The notes under the pieces are model-generated. The model saw only the letters and a list, made by a program, of their open reading frames with translations, did no database searches and was not told the origin of the DNA. From NCBI GenBank assembly GCA_011620605.1, contig WOYW01000016.1:124001-188000 (forward strand): 64,000 bases of DNA. The letters run 5' to 3'. Positions 15,772 through 24,849 of this stretch are shown piece after piece (the first letter of the stretch is position 1; each line of letters begins with the position of its first letter). The stretch comes from Bacteroidales bacterium (GTDB lineage: Bacteria; Bacteroidota; Bacteroidia; Bacteroidales; UBA932). The position numbers were made by a program, and so were the translations under genes.

Positions 15772-16500
15772 ATGATCCTTACCCTCTACATAATCATTCT
15801 GTGTTACTTCCTGGCAGGAGGCATTGCCTTTTACTTAATAAGCAAAAAGAAGACCAGGGAGGAGGCTCGTCATAATCGGGTAAAGTATATAGCTTATTTT
15901 ATCATCATTAATGCGCTTTTTTTAAGCATAGCCTTCCAACCCGTGATCTTCAGAATTTTAGGATGGATCATAGTCGTTACGGGGTTTTACGAACTGGTAA
16001 ATTTGTTTGTTCGCTCCGAATACCAAAAAAAACGTTTTTTCCTGATGTCTGTTTTCATATATGCCCTGTTTGCCACAGGTTTTTTAGTGTTCTCCTGTAT
16101 GGAAAAAGAAAAGATCATGTTCACGTTTGTCATTTTATCTGTATTTGACAGTTTCAGCCAGATCACCGGACAACTATTGGGAAAACACAAATTGGCTCCC
16201 GTAATAAGTCCTAATAAAACATGTGAAGGAGCAGCCGGGGGACTGGCTGTGTCGCTTATCACTGCTGCTCTGATAAAGGAACTGACCGGCCTGGGGACAG
16301 GTCCTGCCATCCTGCTAGCCACCGGCATAGTATTATGGGCTTTATTGGGTGATCTTATGGCTTCTTCCTACAAACGCCACTACAACGTAAAGGATTATTC
16401 CCGTCTGATTCCCGGTCACGGAGGCGTTTTGGACCGATTTGACAGCTTGATCGCAGGCGCTGCCTGGACGGCATTAATTGGATACTTAATCTACTTATGA
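15772..16500 (+). CDS. Phosphatidate cytidylyltransferase-like protein (CdsA family)
   Basis: This 242-residue membrane protein activates a phospho-lipid or phospho-alcohol with CTP. The CdsA signature is nearly complete at about residues 197-226: SSYKRHYNVKD, RLIPGHGGVLDRFDS. Further hints are FDSFSQITGQLLGKHK and ISPNKTCEGAAGG, matching the CdsA motif (SPKKTxEG). It is a little shorter than housekeeping CdsA (about 270), so it may be a second, specialised copy. It sits between the permease and kinase-like genes, 1 nt before the latter. Confidence 0.88.
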   Translation: MILTLYIIILCYFLAGGIAFYLISKKKTREEARHNRVKYIAYFIIINALFLSIAFQPVIFRILGWIIVVTGFYELVNLFVRSEYQKKRFFLMSVFIYALFATGFLVFSCMEKEKIMFTFVILSVFDSFSQITGQLLGKHKLAPVISPNKTCEGAAGGLAVSLITAALIKELTGLGTGPAILLATGIVLWALLGDLMASSYKRHYNVKDYSRLIPGHGGVLDRFDSLIAGAAWTALIGYLIYL

Positions 16501-16501
16501 T

Positions 16502-17176
16502 ATGATCAGCCAGATAGTTTTAACCGTAATCATTCTGATAGCCATAGTCTGCTTATTGATTTTTACGGAGATCATGTACAGGCGGCTAGAACTGAAGAGC
16601 GAAATTACCCGCAAGTTCGCCCATTTCACAGCAACACTTTCCACAATTGTTTTTCCTTACATTTTCAACAGCCATTGGTACGTCTTGGTACTGGCCTCGT
16701 TTTTTTTCGTGATCCTTTTTGTAAGCCGTCACGGCACACAACTGGGATCTATACATAAAATTAACAGAAAGTCAGTAGGGAGCTATGTATTGCCTGTTGC
16801 CGTTTACCTGACTTTTCTGGTCTCTTTCCTTCTGAAAAATAAAATTCTTTACATACTGCCCATCCTGATCCTGGCCATTTGTGATCCTATGGCCGGAATA
16901 CTGGGAATGAATTTCAAACGGAACAACAAACTCATAAACTTGTTAGGACATACGCTCCGAAAGACCGTCCTGGGGTCCCTGGCGTTTTTGGTCAGTAGTT
17001 TTGTAATAAGCGTCCTCGCCTTGTATATGTATTCAGGGATCTTCAATTTAAAAAACTTCTTGCTTGCTTTGGGTATTGGTGTTGTTACCACGCTTACTGA
17101 AATGTTGAGCCGTAAAGGATGGGATAATCTGTTGATCCCGCTGAGCGCGCAGCTACTGCTGGTTTTGTTCCTGTAA
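16502..17176 (+). CDS. Dolichol/phytol kinase-like membrane protein (CTP-dependent lipid kinase family)
   Basis: The 224-residue protein has about seven membrane segments. It shows the hallmarks of the SEC59/VTE5/DGK1 family: RKFAHF at about 37-42, LAICDPMAGILG at about 123-134 with the conserved DPxA, and a late GWDNLLIPL. Members phosphorylate dolichol, phytol or diacylglycerol with CTP. Next to a CdsA-like enzyme and a CDP-alcohol phosphotransferase it would provide the phosphate that is then activated. The lipid acted on is unknown. Confidence 0.85.
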   Translation: MISQIVLTVIILIAIVCLLIFTEIMYRRLELKSEITRKFAHFTATLSTIVFPYIFNSHWYVLVLASFFFVILFVSRHGTQLGSIHKINRKSVGSYVLPVAVYLTFLVSFLLKNKILYILPILILAICDPMAGILGMNFKRNNKLINLLGHTLRKTVLGSLAFLVSSFVISVLALYMYSGIFNLKNFLLALGIGVVTTLTEMLSRKGWDNLLIPLSAQLLLVLFL

Positions 17177-17196
17177 ATTATTACTAACTCTAAAGT

Positions 17197-17763
17197 ATGA
17201 AATCGATTTATTTGCCGGCAGTTCTTATTTCACTGCTGATTTTTCTTTTATATGGATGCAAGCCCCCCGTTCCTCCCGGGATCGAAACAACTGCTGCATC
17301 CAATATTACCACAACTTCAATGAGCTCCGGAGGTACGGTTACCTCAGACGGCGGGGCCCCGGTCACGGCGCGCGGAATTTGCTGGAGCACATCAGGCAGT
17401 CCTTCCATAGACCTGTCAACGAAAACGAACGACGGAGGCGCAAACATTACATCAAGGGGCGTATGCTGGAGCACCTCGGCCAATCCGACTGCAGATATAG
17501 CCACCCGTACACAGGACGGTGCGGGATCAGGCGCTTTTACAAGCACACTTACCGGGCTTTCTTCCAGAACGACCTATTACGTCAGGGCTTATGCCGTAAA
17601 TTCGGCCGGAACGGCTTACGGACAGCAAGTCTCCCTGGAAACGCCGGCAAGTTTTTCTTTGTCTGAAACGTCCCTGACCATTACCTGCCAGGACATGTCT
17701 ATGGACATTACGGTAACGCAATTGCGGGCAGGCGGTTACATTGATGAAGGAGACCTCTTTTAA
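17197..17763 (+). CDS. Secreted lipoprotein with fibronectin-III-like repeats
   Basis: The 188-residue product has a type II signal peptide ending at Cys21 (LLYGCKP). It has two copies of the Bacteroidota surface-repeat phrase ARGICWSTS / SRGVCWSTS, followed by LTGLSSRTTYYVRAYAVNSAGTAYG. The first repeat lacks the TYYVRAYA half that normally closes it, so two repeats seem to have collapsed by deletion. A short tail with SLSETSLTITCQ ends abruptly. It is probably a surface protein. It lies 20 nt after the kinase-like gene and 12 nt before a fimbrillin-like gene. Confidence 0.7.
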   Translation: MKSIYLPAVLISLLIFLLYGCKPPVPPGIETTAASNITTTSMSSGGTVTSDGGAPVTARGICWSTSGSPSIDLSTKTNDGGANITSRGVCWSTSANPTADIATRTQDGAGSGAFTSTLTGLSSRTTYYVRAYAVNSAGTAYGQQVSLETPASFSLSETSLTITCQDMSMDITVTQLRAGGYIDEGDLF

Positions 17764-17775
17764 ACAACCGGAACT

Positions 17776-18987
17776 ATGAAAAAGATCATTATTATCACTT
17801 TTACGATCCTGTTGGCCGCCGGTTGCAAACAGGAGGAAGAAAGACGTCTGTCCGTTCTTCAGAAAGATAACATGGAAATCAATGGGATCCTGCCATCCGC
17901 TCAGGACATCGCTACCCGCACTACACTGGATACGGACGGATTGCTTACCCTGTGGGAAGAAGGGGATGCCATTGGTGTTTACGGCAACAACTCTGCCAAT
18001 ATTTCATTAACCCTCACCTCAGGCGCAGGAACTCCATTTGGTGTTTTCCGGGGGCCCCAGACAGGTGTTCCGGTTGGGGCTTATTATCCCTACACGGAAT
18101 CCGCCGGAGACAGTTACAATGATATACAGGGTTTCCTGGACTCATTACAGGTACAAGATGCAAATCAGGCCCGTGTTGCTCCTTATGACTGGAAAGTCAG
18201 TTCGCATATTACCGGGAACGATCAGGACGGATACCGCATCCATTTCCGGGAAATCATGGCTATGCTGGACTTTGCCATTGATGTAAGCGGAACCGCCCTG
18301 GAGGGAGAAACCTTTCAATCCGTTAGTTTTTGTGCCCCCGACCGAAAACTGGCCGGTCATTTTGCCTTAGATCTGAGCAACCCCCAGGCACTTCCCGTGT
18401 TTGATGAACAGGCCTCTGCAAAGGTACGTGTCCGTTGGGACGATCCCCCACTACCGGAACCCGATAATACACTTCATGTCAGGATGTTCGTTAACGCTGC
18501 CATTGCGGCCGAAGACCTTATTCGAATAACCCTGGAAACAGAAAACCATACCTCCGTTACAACCATCCGGTCTGCAAAAACCATGAAAGCCGGGCACCGA
18601 TATCACATTCCCCTGTCTCTATCCGAATTGTCGGATCAAACCACCATAAACGAAAAATCAGATCCTGGGAATTACCAGACATTCGGTATCTACCGCATGG
18701 AAGATACCCTTATCGCCTACCGGCAGTTTAAAGACCAGTGGAGAATCCTGATCTACGATACCCATTATGATTTCAGAATCCAGAATTACACGCAGAAAAA
18801 AGTCGTAACCATTGGTCCCATTCCGTTGGACCCTGATCCGGGATCTGAATTTATCGTTGAGATCTCCGTTTTCGGCGCAGACAACATTCCCGTGGGCAGT
18901 AAAAACGTAACGGCTGTCCGCAAAGAAGGCAACCTGTTACTACTATACGATCAGGCAAACAAAACCAGTTACCTTGTTTACAATTAG
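17776..18987 (+). CDS. Fimbrillin-like lipoprotein
   Basis: The 403-residue protein has a lipoprotein signal with Cys17 (ILLAAGCKQ). Its body resembles the fimbrillin-like group: TRTTLDTDGLLTLWEEGDAIGVYG, VGAYYPYTESAGD, IHFREIMAMLDFAIDV and AKTMKAGHRYHIPLSLS, the usual N-terminal fimbrillin-like domain. A second beta domain covers about residues 290-403. It is likely surface-exposed. It is 6 nt ahead of the M6 peptidase gene, so the two are probably co-expressed. Confidence 0.75.
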   Translation: MKKIIIITFTILLAAGCKQEEERRLSVLQKDNMEINGILPSAQDIATRTTLDTDGLLTLWEEGDAIGVYGNNSANISLTLTSGAGTPFGVFRGPQTGVPVGAYYPYTESAGDSYNDIQGFLDSLQVQDANQARVAPYDWKVSSHITGNDQDGYRIHFREIMAMLDFAIDVSGTALEGETFQSVSFCAPDRKLAGHFALDLSNPQALPVFDEQASAKVRVRWDDPPLPEPDNTLHVRMFVNAAIAAEDLIRITLETENHTSVTTIRSAKTMKAGHRYHIPLSLSELSDQTTINEKSDPGNYQTFGIYRMEDTLIAYRQFKDQWRILIYDTHYDFRIQNYTQKKVVTIGPIPLDPDPGSEFIVEISVFGADNIPVGSKNVTAVRKEGNLLLLYDQANKTSYLVYN

Positions 18988-18993
18988 AGTGCT

Positions 18994-21762
18994 ATGAAAA
19001 AGATCTATCTCATAAATATTCTGCTGTTAAGCTTTTTGACCGGTTTTTCTCATAGTGCCTATGCCGTAAAAGCCTATCCCGGGCCCATACAGATCACCCA
19101 TCCAGACGGATCGGTCATCACCATCCTTAAACACGGAGACGAATTTTTGAATTGGACCACCTGCGGAAGCCGTCTGGTCAAACAGGGCCCTGACGGGTTT
19201 TATTACCTTGCCGAGTTTTCCGCCCTGGGAGCAGTTCAGGCAACCGTCACCCGGGTGCAACCCGGGCTGTCCCTCCAGGGACCTTCAACTGTCACCCCAC
19301 CTGCTGTGGCACGTGAACGCGCACAGCGGTTAAGGCAGGATTTTGCCCGAATATTCGGAGCCCGGAGTGATGTTTCCCGCCTCGCACCGGGGATCACCCC
19401 GGCCGTTAAGAGTCCTTCCGGATCCATTGCCAACGGGCAGAAAAAGTTCCTGGTCATTCTGACCGCCTTCAGTGATCTGGCCTTTAACTCGGCAAGTGCC
19501 CGGGACGACTTTTTCAATTTGCTCAATCAGGACGGGTATGCCGAAAACGGCGGAACCGGATCCGTCTGGAATTATTACTATGAAAATTCTTCCGGGGCGT
19601 TCGATCCGCAATTTGATGTTTTCGGTCCCGTGAAACTTTCCCGGTCGTTTTCCTATTACGGGGCCAACGACGACGAAGGGGATAATATGGAAGAACGGGC
19701 ACGGGAAATGGTTATTGAGGCTATACGGATAGCCGATCAGAGTTTTGGTGTGGATTTCTCTCAATACGACAACGACGGCGACGGGATCATTGACAACGTA
19801 TTTGTTTATTTTGCCGGACATAACGAAGCCGAAGGCGGCGGTGACAACACCATCTGGCCACATGCTTGGAAGACTCAGAATGAGAGTATTACAGTAGATG
19901 GGGTTACCACCTCTTCATACGCGTGCACCTCGGAACTCCGTGCCGCTGCCGAAACTTCCATGTGCGGGATCGGGACCTGTTGCCACGAATTCGGTCATGT
20001 TTTGGGACTCCCCGATTTTTACGATACCGACGGTGACGAGAACGGGGCTGCACGCGGGCTGGGAGCTTTTTCACTCATGTCCGGCGGCAATTACAACAAC
20101 CTGGGAAGAACGCCTCCGTATCTTAACGTTATAGAAAGAACCCTGATGAGCTGGCGGCCTGACAGTTTTGAAGAACTGGCAGAAGAAGTGCAGTACGAAC
20201 TCGGACCCGTTGCGGGGAATCAGGCTTATGCCATACTTACAGGCAACGACGGGGAATTTTTCTTATACGAATACCGGCAGAAAGCGGGCTGTGATGCCAC
20301 CCTTCCCAATTCGGGACTATTGATCTATCACGTTGATATGTCAGAAAATATGGTGGGAGGCAAAATAGCTATAGACAGATGGCGCTCCTGGGACGGGATC
20401 AATTCATATGCCTCCCATCAGTGTTTTGACCTGGTGGAAGCGGTTTATCCCGAATCAGCCATTAGTAATTATAACCAGATCCCGTTCCCCGGTACTAAGA
20501 ACAATACTTCTTTTACCGATACGTCTTCCCCGGCTGCTGTGGATTTCACAGGAAATCCCACGGGCGTATACCTGGTCAATATTGCCGATAACGGTGATCG
20601 GGCTTCCTTTACCGTAACCAAAAGTACCGCTTTGACTATTACGGGAACCGTCAGGGACCCGGATGGAAATCCGGTCTCTGGAGCTGAAGTTTCTTTGACT
20701 TTTGAAGAACCTTCCCCCACCGGAGATGTCCGCCAGACGGCCATCGCAACTTCAGGCCCGCTCTTTACCTCGGCCCGGATGACATCCACGGAGGAAACAG
20801 CCACCGTTACAACGGGAGAGGACGGACAATACGTTTTTGAAACGGGAAGCCGGGAAGGGACTTACTATCTTGAAGCGACCAAATATGGGTTCAACCCGGC
20901 TTACGACCAGGTAGATGCCTCCCGCTCCGGAACGGTTACCGTAGATCTCACTTTAACACCTCTACCGGAAGAAGGGGCCTTAATGAAACACGGACCATGG
21001 GAAGGATATGCCATAGGTTTCGGCTCTCCGGACGGTACCATATTCGGAGCCGTGGGCTTCTCGTCCCATGAGCTGGCTCCCTACGAAGGTCATACTATCG
21101 CCACCATGTCATTCCTGGTGGCCGGGACCACTGCCGCAGAGGTGGGTGTGTTCATTACCGCCAGTAACAAAACTATATTTTCGGGCGTGTTGAGCAATCC
21201 GTCCTTTAATGTGATGATGCAGGTTGATCTGTCATCCTTTGGTATAATCATCCCGGGGGGCGCAGATGTAAAATTCGGGTATTACGTTATAGACAGTGAT
21301 TCCGGGTACCCGCTGGCAGCCGATAACGGACCCATGGCTCCCATGGGCGGATATGCGGGCAATTCCATAGCATCGTTGACCGAAACATGGAAAGACATGT
21401 ACGATTTAGACGTTAACATCCAGATATCGGCCACGGTGAGCGGGCCGGACAACCAACTCTTTTCTTTGGGGTATTATATGATCCCGTATACGGGCAGAAC
21501 GTACAGGGCAGGGGATACATTTACCTTGCTATTGAACGATGATCCTTCTGTGGAAGGTGTGGAAAGACCTGTTGCGGTAGCTTGGTTCTTTGATGACCAA
21601 CCCTACAATACAGGAGATGTAATAACCCTTACCCAGGGCAACCACACGGTAAAAGCCGTCCTGACTTTTGAGGACCATAGCCAGACCATTGTCCAGGAGA
21701 TCCGTTGCAATGCGTACGAAAGTCAATCCGTCATACGGATAGAGACCCTTGAAAACTTATGA
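18994..21762 (+). CDS. Secreted M6-family metallopeptidase with C-terminal carboxypeptidase-regulatory-like domain
   Basis: The 922-residue protein has a signal peptide (residues 1-24), a propeptide-like region with HPDGSVITILKHGDE, and an M6 (immune inhibitor A-like) catalytic domain. The zinc site HEFGHVLGLPD spans residues 331-341 and the methionine turn is FSLMSGG. Residues 548-655 form a carboxypeptidase-regulatory-like beta domain (ITGTVRDPDGNPVSGAEV), followed by about 260 residues of beta-rich sequence. It would act outside the cell on proteins. Its stop overlaps the next start by 4 nt. Confidence 0.9.
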   Translation: MKKIYLINILLLSFLTGFSHSAYAVKAYPGPIQITHPDGSVITILKHGDEFLNWTTCGSRLVKQGPDGFYYLAEFSALGAVQATVTRVQPGLSLQGPSTVTPPAVARERAQRLRQDFARIFGARSDVSRLAPGITPAVKSPSGSIANGQKKFLVILTAFSDLAFNSASARDDFFNLLNQDGYAENGGTGSVWNYYYENSSGAFDPQFDVFGPVKLSRSFSYYGANDDEGDNMEERAREMVIEAIRIADQSFGVDFSQYDNDGDGIIDNVFVYFAGHNEAEGGGDNTIWPHAWKTQNESITVDGVTTSSYACTSELRAAAETSMCGIGTCCHEFGHVLGLPDFYDTDGDENGAARGLGAFSLMSGGNYNNLGRTPPYLNVIERTLMSWRPDSFEELAEEVQYELGPVAGNQAYAILTGNDGEFFLYEYRQKAGCDATLPNSGLLIYHVDMSENMVGGKIAIDRWRSWDGINSYASHQCFDLVEAVYPESAISNYNQIPFPGTKNNTSFTDTSSPAAVDFTGNPTGVYLVNIADNGDRASFTVTKSTALTITGTVRDPDGNPVSGAEVSLTFEEPSPTGDVRQTAIATSGPLFTSARMTSTEETATVTTGEDGQYVFETGSREGTYYLEATKYGFNPAYDQVDASRSGTVTVDLTLTPLPEEGALMKHGPWEGYAIGFGSPDGTIFGAVGFSSHELAPYEGHTIATMSFLVAGTTAAEVGVFITASNKTIFSGVLSNPSFNVMMQVDLSSFGIIIPGGADVKFGYYVIDSDSGYPLAADNGPMAPMGGYAGNSIASLTETWKDMYDLDVNIQISATVSGPDNQLFSLGYYMIPYTGRTYRAGDTFTLLLNDDPSVEGVERPVAVAWFFDDQPYNTGDVITLTQGNHTVKAVLTFEDHSQTIVQEIRCNAYESQSVIRIETLENL

Positions 21763-23048
21763 GCATCCCTGAGATTTATAAACAGTGGTTTTTAAAACTT
21801 CTTTTGGGTCCCGGGGACACGATGACCTTCAGAAAATACCGGGATGAACCTTTGGATCTGGAAGGAATAGATAATATTTACATACACGTTCCATTTTGCC
21901 GCAACAAATGTCCCTATTGTCCCTATTTTAAAGAACTCTATTACGAACAGCAAGCCGGGTTTTTTGGGGATTCCTTGTTACGTGAAATTGAACTGCACAC
22001 GGGGTGGCTTAATGGCAAAGAAATTCAGTCGCTTTATGTGGGAGGAGGCACTCCCACGCTGTTGAACACTTATCTGATCCGGGCCATTGATCGTTTACGT
22101 GTGGTATGCACCTTGCAAAATGTTGCCATAGAAACAACTCCAACAGAAATTAATAACAGGGTAACTGTTGAACTGGGCAGGATGGGTTGCAATCTGATAA
22201 GCCTGGGAGTACAGGACTTTAATCCCAAATACCTGGATTTTCTGGGCCGCAAATACACTGTTGCAGATGTTTTCAGGGCTATTGACAAGCTGGAACAGTT
22301 GCACTACCGGAATTTTAACATAGATCTGATATTTGCCATGCCCGGACAAACCCTGGAAGAACTGGACCGTACGTTGCAAATTGCCGTTGATACCGGGGCC
22401 AATCAACTGACTCTATATCCCTTGTTTACTTTTCCATACAGTGTAACAGGGCTATCCCGTGAACTGTCACACGTTGTCATGCCCGACGGCAAGACGCGAA
22501 AACAGATGTATTATCACATACGGGATACGTTGACTGCCAAAGGATACAAACAGGTATCCGTCTGGAGTTTTTTAAAAGGCAATACCCTTAAATATTCGTC
22601 CGTGACCCGTGACAAATACCTGGGACTGGGTCCTTCGGCCGGCACGTATACTGGCAAACAGTTTTTATTCAATACGTTCAATATCACAGAGTACATCCCT
22701 ATAACCATTCGCGGTCAGATCCCGGGATCGTATATTATGGACGTCTCTCCCCGCCTGGAACGTCTTTTCTGGATATACTGGAGGTTGTACGAAACAAAAA
22801 TTCCCCTTAACAGCTATAAAACACGTTTTGGTTCGGACTTTATGAAAGATTACGGCAAATGGATCCAGATCATGGAACAACTTGGGTATGCACTCAGGAC
22901 AGAAGATCAAATTGAACTGACCAAAAAGGGAATTCACAGAATTCACCTTTTGCAGAATCATTTTGCCCTGGAATACATAAATAGGATTTGGACAGCCAGT
23001 ACTATGGAACATCCTCCGGAAGAGATCCGTTTGAGTGCGTTGCACTAG
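21759..23048 (+). CDS. HemN-like radical SAM protein
   Basis: The 429-residue protein has the radical SAM cluster site CRNKCPYC (Cys47, Cys51, Cys54) after HVPF, then the GGGTPTLL SAM-binding motif and ISLGVQDF, with a HemN C-terminal domain. HemN proteins oxidise coproporphyrinogen III without oxygen. Relatives include HemW haem chaperones and radical SAM methyltransferases. The cluster residues differ from classical HemN (which has a Cys-rich CGCN after the motif), so true HemN activity is not assured. It overlaps the peptidase gene and precedes broken SDR and sterol-reductase genes, so it may act on a lipid or sterol. Confidence 0.83.
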   Translation: MSIPEIYKQWFLKLLLGPGDTMTFRKYRDEPLDLEGIDNIYIHVPFCRNKCPYCPYFKELYYEQQAGFFGDSLLREIELHTGWLNGKEIQSLYVGGGTPTLLNTYLIRAIDRLRVVCTLQNVAIETTPTEINNRVTVELGRMGCNLISLGVQDFNPKYLDFLGRKYTVADVFRAIDKLEQLHYRNFNIDLIFAMPGQTLEELDRTLQIAVDTGANQLTLYPLFTFPYSVTGLSRELSHVVMPDGKTRKQMYYHIRDTLTAKGYKQVSVWSFLKGNTLKYSSVTRDKYLGLGPSAGTYTGKQFLFNTFNITEYIPITIRGQIPGSYIMDVSPRLERLFWIYWRLYETKIPLNSYKTRFGSDFMKDYGKWIQIMEQLGYALRTEDQIELTKKGIHRIHLLQNHFALEYINRIWTASTMEHPPEEIRLSALH

Positions 23049-23822
23049 GATTTTAAACGCAAATACGGCCCGTGGGCTTTGGTAGCCGGTGCTTCCGAGG
23101 GACTGGGAGAAGCTTTTGCGCTGGAAATTGCACACCGGGGTCTAAATGTATATCTGATCGCCCGCAGGGAGGAAAAACTGAAGGAACTGACCGATACGAT
23201 TCAACGTGATCACGGGGTTCAGGTGAAATACAGAAAAGTGGATCTGTCCGATGCTGACCAGATAAAAGATTTTTTCAGTCAATTGGATATCAGCCCTGTC
23301 CGTGTGGTTTATAATGCCGCTTACGCCCCGGTGGGATGGTTTACCGAACTCAGGGCGGAAGATCCGGAAAAGATCGTGGCCGTGAATGTCCGGGGGCCGG
23401 TGCTGGTGACTCATTTTGCCTCGGCAATAATGAAAAAAGGGGGAACGGAGGGATCGTGCTGATGTCTTCACTGGCGGGTACGCAGGGAAGTCCCAAAATT
23501 GCCACCTACACAGCGACCAAGGCATTCAATACGACCTTTGCCGAAGGACTTTGGAAAGAGTTGAAAATGAATGGCATAGATGTGCTGGCTTCCTGTGCGG
23601 GAGCTATCCTGACTCCGGGATATAAAAATACACAACACCAAAAATCTGCTCCCGGGACACTGACCCCGGAACAGGTTGCCTCAAAAACATTGAATGCCCT
23701 GGGTAAGGGCCCTGTAACCGGTCCCCGGGATGGTAAACAAACTGGCCCGATGGTTTATGGGCAGGGTATTACCCCGCCGCTGGGCAATAGGTCTGATGCA
23801 TCAACAAACAAAAAAACTATAG
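23049..23822 (+). pseudogene. Short-chain dehydrogenase/reductase, broken (lost start, two frameshifts)
   Basis: In the first frame, from 23049, KYGPWALVAGASEGLGEAF is a classic SDR N-terminus, but the codon before GAT is the stop TAG of the HemN-like gene, so no ATG remains. The first frame stops at 23460-23462. The next stretch, GGIVLMSSLAGTQGSP with YTATK, is in another frame because of one extra base at the A6G5 run (about 23432-23442). The last stretch (PGMVNKLARWFMGRVLP, ending HQQTKKL) is in a third frame after an extra base near 23725. Repaired, it would be about 255 residues with TGxxxGxG, N, S, Y and K in place. The two extra bases are sequencing errors or real decay. Confidence 0.85.
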
Positions 23823-23824
23823 AG

Positions 23825-24813
23825 ATGATCAAAATTATCGGATTTTTCACCCCTGGTTTCTTTTTGCCATTATCACGCTGTTGCATTACATACTACCCGG
23901 CCGTTGGATGGACGGGTACGTAAGGGATTCAAATACCGGCAAATTATTACGTTACCGGCTGAACGGAAGATTGGTGCTGTTGGTCTGTATTGTAATCTGG
24001 TTTCTTTTAGGCTACCTGGGCTGGGTGCCTTACAACTGGCTTTATACGGTCCGCTGGTACAGCCTGGCCGGAGCCTGTACATTCGGTCTTATCTATTCAT
24101 TGTTGTCGGTTTTACCTTTCGCTCCTACCGGAAAAGGACTTTTGACAGACCTTTTCCTTGGCAGGCTGGAAAACCCGCAGTATTTAAAAGGCCGTATAGA
24201 TGCCAAAATGTGGCTCTATATGATCGGCGCCATCATGCTCTCTTATTTCGTCTGGGATTACATGACCTTTGAAAAGGTACACCTTTATACATACGATCTG
24301 TTTGCAGAAAGGGTCGGATTTAAACTCGGCTTTGGATGTCTGACATTCTATCCCTATTTCTATCCCATAGCGCTCTGGACAGCCGTGGATCTGCCGGACC
24401 CGGGCACACCTGTCTGGCTACTGATAATATACGCCCTGATCTTTTTTACCGGATGGAGTATTGCTCGGGGTGCCAATATGCAGAAATATTTCTTCAAAAC
24501 AGAACCGGAACGCGTATTCCTGGGGATCGCTCCCAGAACGATCAGCGACGGCCATAATACATTGCTGGTCAATGGATTCTGGGGTTTAAGCCGGCATATC
24601 AATTACCTTGGGGAAGTGCTTATGGGTGTTGGAATAGCCCTGAGTGTGGGATATCCCGCAATTCTCTGGGTATGGCTCTACCCGTTGTATTATGTGTTCC
24701 TTCTGGGAACCCGCCAAATGGATGACGACAGACGCTGCCGTGCCAAATACGGGGAACTGTGGGGTACGTATAAAAAGGAAGTCAAATACCGGATCATTCC
24801 CGGTGTTTATTAA
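23825..24813 (+). pseudogene. ERG4/ERG24-family sterol (C14/C24) reductase-like membrane protein with an N-terminal frameshift
   Basis: The 310-residue open frame (from 23881) has all late signatures of the ERG4/ERG24 sterol-reductase family: LRYRLNGRLVLL, RGANMQKYFF, GFWGLSRHINYLGE, DDDRRCRAKYGELW and the final KYRIIPGVY. These enzymes reduce sterol double bonds with NADPH in eukaryotes. An ATG at 23825 (MIK) lies in another frame; one more A in the A4 run near 23831 would give M-I-K-N-Y-R-I-F-H-P-W-F joined to the rest. So the true start is one base out of frame. It is either a 1-nt deletion or a sequencing error. Translation could also begin later, for example at TTG 23881. Confidence 0.85.
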
Positions 24814-24836
24814 TGACATCCAAGCTTATTTTTATT

Positions 24837-24844
24837 TATATTTG
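24837..24844 (+). promoter_or_regulatory. Putative -7 box of tpx
   Basis: TATATTTG matches TAnnTTTG exactly, 5 nt before the ATG at 24850. No TTTG is at the expected upstream distance, so it is a weak promoter call. Confidence 0.35.
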
Positions 24845-24849
24845 TCTTC

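Noticed and set aside
19330-19863. A 177-residue minus-strand frame
   Set aside because: It is antisense to the M6 peptidase catalytic domain and has no motif of its own.
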